From: an uncultured Siphonobacter sp.
GTDB taxonomy: Bacteria > Bacteroidota > Bacteroidia > Cytophagales > Spirosomataceae
NCBI GenBank assembly: GCA_913775095.1
Contig: CAJYIW010000002.1
Location: 248,001 to 312,000 of the forward strand
Direction: 5' to 3'
Length of the DNA: 64,000 nucleotides
Positions 18,963 to 25,324 of this stretch are shown here, piece by piece. The position numbers and the translations under genes were made by a program. The notes beneath the pieces were generated by a model, which saw nothing but the letters and a program-made list of their open reading frames with translations, made no database searches and was not told the DNA's origin. Each line of letters starts with the position of its first letter. Positions within the stretch are counted from its first letter, which is position 1.

Positions 18963-19048
18963 TGACAATTAGTGACAATTAAGACAACTAAAAAATAAGA
19001 TTTGTATGCTCATGACCTTTGTTACGACAAACAACAAAGGTCATGAGC
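18963..19048. promoter_or_regulatory. Control region: 10-bp-phased TGACAATTA repeats and a perfect 16-bp inverted repeat over a start codon
   Basis: TGACAATTA occurs at 18963 and 18973, with a partial GACAA at 18983, giving a one-helical-turn period. Then GCTCATGACCTTTGTT (19008-19023) pairs perfectly with 19033-19048 across a 9-base loop. The right arm contains the AAAGG ribosome-binding site and the ATG at 19043 of the HTH gene, so the structure could act as a DNA operator or an mRNA hairpin that hides the start. Confidence 0.65.
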
Positions 19049-19339
19049 AACGAACTAAGTGTACTTCTCTCAGGTCTAATCCGCCCTATTATTGCAGAGG
19101 AAATAGATCGACAACTTAATGAATTTAAGAAGGCGATCCAGCCTTCAAAGGAAGAGCCGATACCCCAAGAGTTTTTAAATGTATCGGAAGCAGCAGAGTT
19201 ATTAGGGATTGCGTCTCAAACTCTTTATACAAATATTGGCAAGATTCCTCATCTTAAACGTCATGGTCGTCTTTACTTTAAAAGAACAGAACTGATAGAC
19301 TACCTAGAATCTGGTCGCGTGAAAGGAAGTAACAAATGA
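19043..19339 (+). CDS. Excisionase-like helix-turn-helix protein (HTH_17)
   Basis: A 98-residue protein. The N-terminal half is a helical segment. The C-terminal half (FLNVSEAAELLGIASQTLY, then GRLYFKRTELIDYL) is a MerR/excisionase-type winged HTH. Such proteins act as recombination directionality factors or repressors in integrated elements. A paralogue sits at the other end of the element (45498-45761). ATG 19043 was chosen over TTG 19019 because AAAGG lies 3 bp upstream. It overlaps the nuclease gene by 4 bp (ATGA), implying translational coupling. Confidence 0.82.
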   Translation: MSNELSVLLSGLIRPIIAEEIDRQLNEFKKAIQPSKEEPIPQEFLNVSEAAELLGIASQTLYTNIGKIPHLKRHGRLYFKRTELIDYLESGRVKGSNK

Positions 19340-19809
19340 CAGCCCTTCAAACCCTCCACGATTTAGCTCTTCAACACAAATGTGCAGCAAGTCCAACATT
19401 CCCTCGCAAATACATTCCTAAGCCTAAGTTCACCGATAAAAACTCTAATGGGCTAATAAAGTGTGTGATTGCATTCAGTAGGTTACAAGGGTGTCAGGCT
19501 GAAAGAATCTCAGTAGAGGGCCGGGTACTCGATGGCAGAAAGACTTTTCAGGACGTAGTCGGCTTTCAACGTACCATTGGCACCGTTAAACGAATCAAGT
19601 CTTCATCTCAAGTGGGATCAGCCGACGTTTCAGCCATCATCAATGGTCGTTCCGTGAAGATCGAAGTCAAAGTAGGCAAGGATCGTCAAAGTCCCGCTCA
19701 AAAGCAGTATCAGCGTCAGGTCGAAGCAGCCGGCGGCATTTATCTTCTCATCTCTTCCTTCCAGCAATTCTACGACTGGTTTCAAACTCAGAAAGGAGTT
19801 CTGGCTTGA
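19336..19809 (+). CDS. VRR-NUC-like nuclease (PD-(D/E)XK fold)
   Basis: A 157-residue protein carrying the small phage VRR-NUC pattern: GSADVSAI with D97, IEVKVG with E110 and K112, then SPAQ with Q122. These fit the D-ExK-Q active site of PD-(D/E)XK nucleases, which act on branched or flapped DNA during phage replication or packaging. The start overlaps the preceding HTH gene by 4 bp, so the two are probably co-translated. It is most likely a replication or recombination accessory of the element. Confidence 0.8.
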   Translation: MTALQTLHDLALQHKCAASPTFPRKYIPKPKFTDKNSNGLIKCVIAFSRLQGCQAERISVEGRVLDGRKTFQDVVGFQRTIGTVKRIKSSSQVGSADVSAIINGRSVKIEVKVGKDRQSPAQKQYQRQVEAAGGIYLLISSFQQFYDWFQTQKGVLA

Positions 19810-19916
19810 AATGGTCTCTTCTTTCCCTTCTTCACACCCTCAGCACCATCCAGTGGCAGGCATAAAAAAAGGGTTAACCCCGGCAGGTCAACCCTAAAAT
19901 CCTAAAGCGTAATCCT
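19810..19916. other. Short intergenic gap with an imperfect hairpin
   Basis: AGGGTTAACC and GGTCAACCCT (about 19869-19894) form an imperfect stem before the ATPase gene. It lacks a T run, so it may be an operator or attenuator rather than a terminator. Confidence 0.35.
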
Positions 19917-21011
19917 ATGAATGACAGTACAAATATAGGGAATTTGCCTATTAGTCCAACTGAGCTAGTAGCAGATGTTGAGGCGGCTGAAAAGCGTTTC
20001 AATACTAATAAATTGGAGTCGTTTGATTATTTGCGAATTACCGATGATACTCCTATAAGCCCTCCTGTTCCTATCATTACCATTAATAACGAAATCATTT
20101 CTACTGAATCCAATATTACTTCGGTTTCAGGTGTAAGTAAGGGAGGGAAAAGTGCCTTCACTGCATATATAGTAGCGGGAGCGATCAGTACAACAGGCTG
20201 CCTAAGCGACTCAATTGAACCAATATACGTAGAGCCTAACTATGAAAGGAAGGCAGTAATTCATTTTGACACTGAGCAAGCTAGACATAAGCAACAGCAC
20301 AATGTTAGATCTATCTTAAAGCGAGCTAACATGGATTCGTGCCCAGAGTATTTTCTCTCTTATAATATTAGGCAACTAGACCTTCTCAAGTACGCGACTG
20401 TGACCAGTGAGATATGTGAAGCCGCGGCAAGTAAGTTTGGTGGTATTCATCTGATGGTTATTGATGGTATTGCTGATTATATCTCTGATGTAAACGACCC
20501 TGAGCAAAGCAATGCAATTGTCAAGTATTTCGAAGAGCTAGCCATTAAATACCGAACGCCTATTCTTGTCATTGTCCACACTAACCCTGGGACTGATAAA
20601 GAACGTGGACATTTAGGCAGTCAACTTCAACGCAAGAGTGAAAGCGTATTGACAGTCAAAAAAGAAGGGGATATCTCCTTTGTAGAGCCAAAGTTCCTGC
20701 GTATGGCAGGCCAAGGTAGTGTTCCGGTCATTCAGTTTACATACGATAAGGAGAAAGGTTATCACGTCGGTTGCGAACCAAAAGAGACGAGCCGGTTAGG
20801 GAAAGAAGCTCATCGATTAAATGAACTCAAGTCGATTGCTCAGGATGTCTTTTCACCGCCATGTGCTTACAAATACGGAGACGCTGTGGAGGCCATTATG
20901 AAGTATATCACTAAGGGTGAGACCGCGGCAAAAGGCGTGTTCAAGGAACTCAAGGCTCATGATTTGATTGACCAAGGAGAGGACAGTTATTGGCGTTTTA
21001 ACGCGATTTAA
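19917..21011 (+). CDS. RecA/DnaB-like AAA ATPase (AAA_25), element replication
   Basis: A 364-residue P-loop ATPase of the RepA/AAA_25 group. Walker A is GVSKGGKS at residues 72-79, Walker B is LMVIDGIAD with D183, and a sensor-like VIVHTNPG stretch with GHLGSQLQRKS follows near residues 215-240. The C-terminal 70 residues look like a winged helix. In phages and plasmids such proteins are hexameric helicases or loaders that start replication. The next gene is primase-like and the gap between them is full of repeats, which supports a replication role. Confidence 0.82.
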   Translation: MNDSTNIGNLPISPTELVADVEAAEKRFNTNKLESFDYLRITDDTPISPPVPIITINNEIISTESNITSVSGVSKGGKSAFTAYIVAGAISTTGCLSDSIEPIYVEPNYERKAVIHFDTEQARHKQQHNVRSILKRANMDSCPEYFLSYNIRQLDLLKYATVTSEICEAAASKFGGIHLMVIDGIADYISDVNDPEQSNAIVKYFEELAIKYRTPILVIVHTNPGTDKERGHLGSQLQRKSESVLTVKKEGDISFVEPKFLRMAGQGSVPVIQFTYDKEKGYHVGCEPKETSRLGKEAHRLNELKSIAQDVFSPPCAYKYGDAVEAIMKYITKGETAAKGVFKELKAHDLIDQGEDSYWRFNAI

Positions 21012-21013
21012 TC

Positions 21014-21180
21014 GGTTTAAACCACTATCCAAAAGTAAGTAGATGGCAAATTTCAAAAAAAGTCTATTCCCAGCCAATGAGAGCGGTTTAAACCAGTTTG
21101 CAAACCGGGTTAAACTGGTATGGTTTAACCCCCTACCTCTAAGGGGGTTAAACCACTAAACCACTACCTAAACCAGTCTA
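21014..21180. repeat. Iteron-like GGTTTAAACC cluster, candidate replication origin
   Basis: Perfect GGTTTAAACC occurs at 21014-21023 and 21085-21094. Degenerate GGGTTAAAC, GGTTTAACC and TTAAACCAC copies follow up to 21180 in both orientations. A 14-bp inverted repeat (TGGTTTAACCCCCT, 21121-21134 with 21142-21155) is embedded. The cluster lies between the ATPase and primase-like genes, where phage and plasmid origins usually sit. Confidence 0.6.
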
Positions 21181-21184
21181 TCAA

Positions 21185-22147
21185 ATGCTACAAGAACTCC
21201 CACCCCTGACACTAGATAAGAACCGGAGACGCGTTGCGGAATGTCCCTGCGGCAAGTCCAATAAGGACGGCAAGTTCACGCCCTACGTGGGTCATGACTG
21301 CTACGGTTACTGCCACGCCTGCGGAGATACGTTTTTGCCTCCCATTAACCGCGAAGAAGGCTACGATTACCATATGCCCGCTATCCAGCAAAGGCCTAAG
21401 CCGTCGGAAGCATCTCCATCGCTCATTCCCCATGATTTGTTCAAGGCTACCCTAAAGAACTACGAAGACAATCATTTCGCTATGTTTTTAGAAAGCCTGT
21501 TCGGTGTTGTTTTGACTTTGAAGCTTTTGCTTACCTACCTAGTAGGATCAGCCAAAGGAGGAAAGACTATCTTCTGGCAGATTACTCCCAAGGGTGAAGT
21601 TCGGGCAGGCAAGATCATGCGGTATGATCCAGCGACTGGGAAACGCTCGAAGACCGAACATCCTAACTGGGTGCATGCAATAATGGATCTGACAGATTTC
21701 AAATTGAAGCAGGTTCTCTTTGGCTCCCATCTGCTAACGCCGGCTAATCAAAGCAAAACAATAGCCATCGTTGAATCAGAGAAGACTGCGATTTTAGCCT
21801 CGGCTTATCTAGATAATTACATCTGGCTAGCTACGGGTGGAAGCAATGGTCCCGGACTTACTTCTAAAGAAACGCTGGAGCTATTAAAAGGGCGTAGAGT
21901 CATTCTTTTCCCTGACGTAGGGGCTTATGCCAAATGGGAAGAGAAAGCTGCTCAAATGAGGACTATGGGCATTCAAGCACTTACTAGCTCCTTGCTAGAA
22001 AACAAAGGACGGGACCATAACTGGGATTTAGCGGATGAATTCCTAACGTATCGCCAACCGTTGACCCTGGAAACCGGTGAAGTTCTTAACTGGGCACTCA
22101 CCGAACCCGACGGTTATCCGCTCTTCTGGGATCAACCCGTACAATAA
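21185..22147 (+). CDS. DUF6371-type primase-like protein (zinc finger and Toprim-like)
   Basis: A 320-residue protein. The N-terminus has a primase-type zinc ribbon, with Cys at 20, 22, 39, 43 and 46 (ECPCGKS and GYCHACGD). The centre contains a Toprim-like core, IAIVESEKTAILA followed by VILFPDVG, giving the Glu and Asp expected for metal binding. Proteins with this layout replace DnaG in mobile elements of Bacteroidota. It follows the iteron cluster directly, so with the ATPase it forms a plausible initiation module. Confidence 0.8.
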   Translation: MLQELPPLTLDKNRRRVAECPCGKSNKDGKFTPYVGHDCYGYCHACGDTFLPPINREEGYDYHMPAIQQRPKPSEASPSLIPHDLFKATLKNYEDNHFAMFLESLFGVVLTLKLLLTYLVGSAKGGKTIFWQITPKGEVRAGKIMRYDPATGKRSKTEHPNWVHAIMDLTDFKLKQVLFGSHLLTPANQSKTIAIVESEKTAILASAYLDNYIWLATGGSNGPGLTSKETLELLKGRRVILFPDVGAYAKWEEKAAQMRTMGIQALTSSLLENKGRDHNWDLADEFLTYRQPLTLETGEVLNWALTEPDGYPLFWDQPVQ

Positions 22148-22226
22148 TGTTCACCCTAGAATTGCTCCAAAAACAACTTAAACTATCACTAAATCGCCAC
22201 TAGTATAGTGGATTTACTCACTACTT

Positions 22227-22529
22227 ATGAAGTTCGAGAAAGGACACGAAAAGAAGGGAGGACGCAAGGCAGGTACTCCTAATAAAGCCACCGCTGACAT
22301 TAAAGCCATGATCGTGACTTTTGTCAGTGAAAACTTTGAGGCAATCGCCGCGGACATTCAAGACTTAGAGCCCAAAGACAGGGTCAATGCATTCCTAAAG
22401 TTCCTGGAATACACGGTAGCCAAGCAGCGGGAAACCAAGTTTGATGTCTCAGGCATGACCGACGAGCAGCTTGATGAAGTACTCAAGAGGTTCGCAGAAC
22501 GACTCCCAGACTCCGAAGACGAAGAATAA
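22227..22529 (+). CDS. Small terminase-small-subunit-like phage protein
   Basis: A 100-residue protein starting with the basic stretch KKGGRKAGTPNKAT, typical of DNA-binding phage proteins near packaging genes, followed by helices and an acidic tail (MTDEQLDEVLKRF then DSEDEE). A role in DNA recognition for packaging is inferred from this layout only. No large terminase follows, which is unusual for a phage and fits a satellite that would borrow a helper's terminase. Confidence 0.55.
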   Translation: MKFEKGHEKKGGRKAGTPNKATADIKAMIVTFVSENFEAIAADIQDLEPKDRVNAFLKFLEYTVAKQRETKFDVSGMTDEQLDEVLKRFAERLPDSEDEE

Positions 22530-22554
22530 CCAATCAATTAAACCCCAAACACAG

Positions 22555-22797
22555 ATGACAACAGAACAACTCAATCAGGCTAAGAACCTGGACAGCAAGA
22601 TCAACTTACTCAATGAAGCCCTAAAGAAGGTCTATAGCAAGAATTATACAGGCTATACGCTTCGCTATCAAGGCGACACTATGAGTAGCACTGGTTATAC
22701 GCAAGACATTCCAAGAGATGAGATTTTAGAAAGCCGATTTTTTGAAGTGATCAGAGACCGATTGAACGAGCTTAAGCAGGAGTTTGAATCGCTTTAA
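22555..22797 (+). CDS. Small hypothetical protein
   Basis: An 80-residue protein with helical ends (LNQAKNLDSKINLLNEALKK and VIRDRLNELKQEF) and a Gly/Tyr-rich middle. The frame extends upstream to 22471 but would then overlap the previous gene by 59 bp, so ATG 22555 is preferred. It has no recognised family. It precedes the seven-gene array and may belong to the same transcript. Confidence 0.6.
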   Translation: MTTEQLNQAKNLDSKINLLNEALKKVYSKNYTGYTLRYQGDTMSSTGYTQDIPRDEILESRFFEVIRDRLNELKQEFESL

Positions 22798-22824
22798 TTA
22801 CTCAACGTATACGCTAGACCGAAA

Positions 22825-23094
22825 ATGACTCGCAAAGACAAGATAAACCTGTTAAGCCGAGTGCTTAACGGGGACAAACAAGCCTTAAAACAGCTTCGAA
22901 CTCGCCAGGTAGATTATACCAAATTCACTGATGACGAACTGGAATTCATCATCACTACAGGAAAACTACCGGCAAGGGTCACCTATATGCCTATAGGAAC
23001 GCCTCCGCCGAAACCAGATGCAATCTCACAAATGTCAGATGAAGAGCTAGACGAAATCATAAATCGTGCACATCAGAAAACATCAAAGGTTTAA
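22825..23094 (+). CDS. Array paralogue 1 of 7 (K-D-K..LL....GD N-terminal motif)
   Basis: An 89-residue protein. Residues 1-25 carry the array motif: TRKDKINLLSRVLNGD, then ALKQL. The remainder differs from its neighbours and ends with QMSDEELDEIINRA, which echoes MTDEQLDEVLKRF of the terminase-small-subunit-like gene at 22227. It has no signal or membrane segment. The array is densely packed and same-stranded, so it is one transcript. Function unknown; the shared N-terminus looks like a common docking or regulatory helix. Confidence 0.7.
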   Translation: MTRKDKINLLSRVLNGDKQALKQLRTRQVDYTKFTDDELEFIITTGKLPARVTYMPIGTPPPKPDAISQMSDEELDEIINRAHQKTSKV

Positions 23095-23106
23095 CCTTTA
23101 TCAGAA

Positions 23107-23643
23107 ATGAAACTAACTAGAGTTGAAAAGCTGAAACTAGTGAAGGCAACGCTTGAAGGCGATACCGCTCTGCTGAAGCGTTATGCATCCAGGCAAAAAA
23201 GGGATGCTCTTCCTTATCTCGACGTTCGTGGGATTATCTCTTTCCACAATGTGCCTGAGATTCTAATGGACACTACGGTCGTTTATCACTACTTCTCTAC
23301 GCTTAATGACCGACAGGAGTGTCAAACCAGCCTTAAAGAATGTATTAGTCGCTATAAAGCATGTCCAGATTTTCTGAAGGGCCTTTTTGGGAGCATTGGA
23401 GGATTCATAGATGCAGAGAGCGATGAGCTGGATGGAATTCAGCTTGATGCTATTGAGCTAAAGAACACGGACTACAAAACGATTTATACGTCTGGAACGA
23501 TAGCCGATCTTCGGGAATACGACCGGAAAAGCCAGTATCGAAATAGTATCAAAGAGTTCGGCCTGCAGCTAGTTTTCTTCAGCGTTGAGACCGATTCCAG
23601 CAAGCTAGAGTTCATACTTAAAAAGCTTACTTCTCCAGTTTAA
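23107..23643 (+). CDS. Array paralogue 2 of 7 (long type)
   Basis: A 178-residue protein with the array motif at the start (TRVEKLKLVKATLEGDTALL). The body of about 140 residues is related to that of the next gene: both have an IP/VP-x-x-L-x-D segment near residue 48, an ES-x-x-D-x-I-Q-x-D stretch near residue 120, and a T-I-x-x-(L/Y)-R segment after it. It starts 12 bp after the previous stop. No known domain is recognised. It is soluble and mostly helical with some beta strands. Confidence 0.68.
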   Translation: MKLTRVEKLKLVKATLEGDTALLKRYASRQKRDALPYLDVRGIISFHNVPEILMDTTVVYHYFSTLNDRQECQTSLKECISRYKACPDFLKGLFGSIGGFIDAESDELDGIQLDAIELKNTDYKTIYTSGTIADLREYDRKSQYRNSIKEFGLQLVFFSVETDSSKLEFILKKLTSPV

Positions 23644-23672
23644 TTCTAACATCAAAACAACATCATAAGCCC

Positions 23673-24188
23673 ATGAAAATGAGCGACAAGCAAAAGGCTA
23701 TCCGTGCAGCCTTGAAAGGGAATGGTACGGCCCTTGATCAACTCAAACAGAAGCCGGAGTACATGATCTATAAATCCCTAAACGGCTATTTGCAGATCGA
23801 TCGTATTCCTCTATCTCTTTACGATCTGGACGTTATCCACACCTTTGAAGGCATGACTCAGGAGAACTATCTAAGCCGCGTGTGTAAGGTGCCTGAGTTC
23901 TTAGAGAAGGTTAAATCGGGAGAAATCAAGGGATGGGCCATGATTGCCATTGAACCTCAGGAAAGCAAGTACGATGCCATCCAGATGGATTATCTCAATA
24001 TCGACGCCCGGGGAAGAGGTCAGTACTTTCTGGCCAATCAAACCATCGGTCAATACCGAGCGATGTTCAAAGACTGCCAGGAGTCCAAACTGTCTACGGT
24101 TAATAAACTTCCTCCGCATCTGGCTCTTTATCTGGTCCCTGACTTGAGCGAATACATCAAATCCAGCAACGTCCGTGGTACGAACTGA
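23673..24188 (+). CDS. Array paralogue 3 of 7 (long type)
   Basis: A 171-residue protein. The N-terminus SDKQKAIRAALKGNGTALDQ is the array motif in a weaker form. The body matches the preceding gene in order and spacing (RIPLSLYDLDVI; ESKYDAIQMDYL; NQTIGQYRAMF), showing an older duplication than for the shorter members. Its stop overlaps the start of the next gene by 14 bp, so translation is probably coupled. Function unknown. Confidence 0.68.
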   Translation: MKMSDKQKAIRAALKGNGTALDQLKQKPEYMIYKSLNGYLQIDRIPLSLYDLDVIHTFEGMTQENYLSRVCKVPEFLEKVKSGEIKGWAMIAIEPQESKYDAIQMDYLNIDARGRGQYFLANQTIGQYRAMFKDCQESKLSTVNKLPPHLALYLVPDLSEYIKSSNVRGTN

Positions 24189-24435
24189 TAAAATCAAATT
24201 GCTCTCGGGTCTTCTTAGTGGAGACTCGGGGGCCTGGCAATCCTTGAAGCGACTTCAGGCTGAATTGCCCGGTAAGCAGGAGCAGCAGACCCTTTCTTGG
24301 CTTAAAGAACACATGGGTACGTTCACCTACGATGAGCTAATCGAACTACTGGGGTACAGCCGTCAAACCAATGGCAAAACGCAGGAAGACTTCGATGCAT
24401 TCATTTCTTCACTCCAAAGCAAATACATTCCATGA
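24175..24435 (+). CDS. Array paralogue 4 of 7
   Basis: An 86-residue protein beginning at GTG 24175, inside the end of the preceding gene. The array motif is VRTDKIKLLSGLLSGD, then LKRLQ. The rest is helical (LSWLKEHMGTFTYDELIELL) and not alignable by eye with other members. The start is supported by the position of the motif, since no ATG exists upstream in the frame. It overlaps the next gene by 4 bp. Function unknown. Confidence 0.65.
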   Translation: MVRTDKIKLLSGLLSGDSGAWQSLKRLQAELPGKQEQQTLSWLKEHMGTFTYDELIELLGYSRQTNGKTQEDFDAFISSLQSKYIP

Positions 24436-24716
24436 AACGACAGGAAAAGATAAGCTTGCTGCAAAGGTTACTGGAAGGCAAGGTATCCAAAGCAGAACTC
24501 CAGCAAAGGCTTAACCCGGATCCGTCATCCATCTCGGCAGTCCTCGTCACTGAAAACGCGGAAAAGCCTAAGCCTGATGATTTAGTGACCGCTCAGGTAA
24601 GCTTTGAAGGCAAAGGAGCCGGTCAAAGTAAGGTCATGACTTATCTGGAGCTGGAAACGCTTTTAGAACGCGTGGGCGGCACTCTCTTCATTCTTCCAGA
24701 CAATCACCGATCATGA
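24432..24716 (+). CDS. Array paralogue 5 of 7
   Basis: A 94-residue protein with the motif KRQEKISLLQRLLEGK at residues 2-17, in which the usual GD is GK. The C-terminal 60 residues are beta-like (LVTAQVSFEGKGAG) and end with a helix plus GGTLFILPDN. Its start overlaps the previous gene by 4 bp and its end overlaps the next by 4 bp (both ATGA), so it is coupled on both sides. Function unknown. Confidence 0.65.
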   Translation: MKRQEKISLLQRLLEGKVSKAELQQRLNPDPSSISAVLVTENAEKPKPDDLVTAQVSFEGKGAGQSKVMTYLELETLLERVGGTLFILPDNHRS

Positions 24717-24976
24717 CCCGACGAGATAAAGAAGCAGCCATACGGGCTTACCTAAAAGGCGATACCAAACCCATCCGACGCTTTAAAAACTTACTGAACT
24801 CCAGAAGACCAAGGTTGACCATTTTCGCCGACCGGAATCAGCAGGGAGGCTTCAACAACCTCAACGTACATCAGGCAAACCAGATCATCGAATCTCACGA
24901 AAGGCTTTCTCAGGCTGAATATGATGCCTTAGTCAAGCGGCTGGGCAAACACTACAATCTATTCATCATCTACTAA
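24713..24976 (+). CDS. Array paralogue 6 of 7
   Basis: An 87-residue protein starting TRRDKEAAIRAYLKGDTKPI. Its second half (GGFNNLNVHQANQIIESHE, then LSQAEYDALVKRL) is clearly related to that of paralogue 7, so the pair arose by recent duplication. It is separated from paralogue 7 by a single base. Basic in the first half (KNLLNSRRPRL), which would allow nucleic-acid contact. Function unknown. Confidence 0.67.
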   Translation: MTRRDKEAAIRAYLKGDTKPIRRFKNLLNSRRPRLTIFADRNQQGGFNNLNVHQANQIIESHERLSQAEYDALVKRLGKHYNLFIIY

Positions 24977-24977
24977 C

Positions 24978-25256
24978 ATGGCAAACAGCAGAAAAGACAA
25001 AGAAGCGGCTTTGGTGGCCCTTTTAGAAGGAAACTTAGCTCCCCTCAAACGTCTCAAGCAGGAGAACCTGCCGCTCATCTTCGTGCAGGGTGAGCAGTCC
25101 AGCGGAATGTTTAAAAACGTCACGGTTAGACGCATGACGCATCCTCAGCAGCACATTGAATCGCATGAACTAATGTCGGAAGAAGAGTTCGAATCCATGA
25201 AGCTTCGGCTTAAGAAGAAAGGTCAGCCCTGGATTGAGGTCGTTTGCCGGGAATAA
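24978..25256 (+). CDS. Array paralogue 7 of 7
   Basis: A 92-residue protein beginning ANSRKDKEAALVALLEGN, then PLKRLKQ. It shares with paralogue 6 the segments GMFKNVTV, IESHELMSEEEFESM and a basic RLKKKG end. It is the last array member, 68 bp before the tape-measure gene. Position next to a tail gene could mean a tail-assembly role, but nothing in the sequence shows this directly. Confidence 0.67.
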   Translation: MANSRKDKEAALVALLEGNLAPLKRLKQENLPLIFVQGEQSSGMFKNVTVRRMTHPQQHIESHELMSEEEFESMKLRLKKKGQPWIEVVCRE

Positions 25257-25324
25257 ATGACTGATTATTTTGATAAGTGTCTATTAATCAGTATATTAAT
25301 ACAACTTAAACGAACACAAGAACC

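Noticed and set aside
22825-25256. Toxin-antitoxin series
   Set aside because: No member shows a known toxin or antitoxin motif; all seven share the same N-terminus, unlike two-component pairs.
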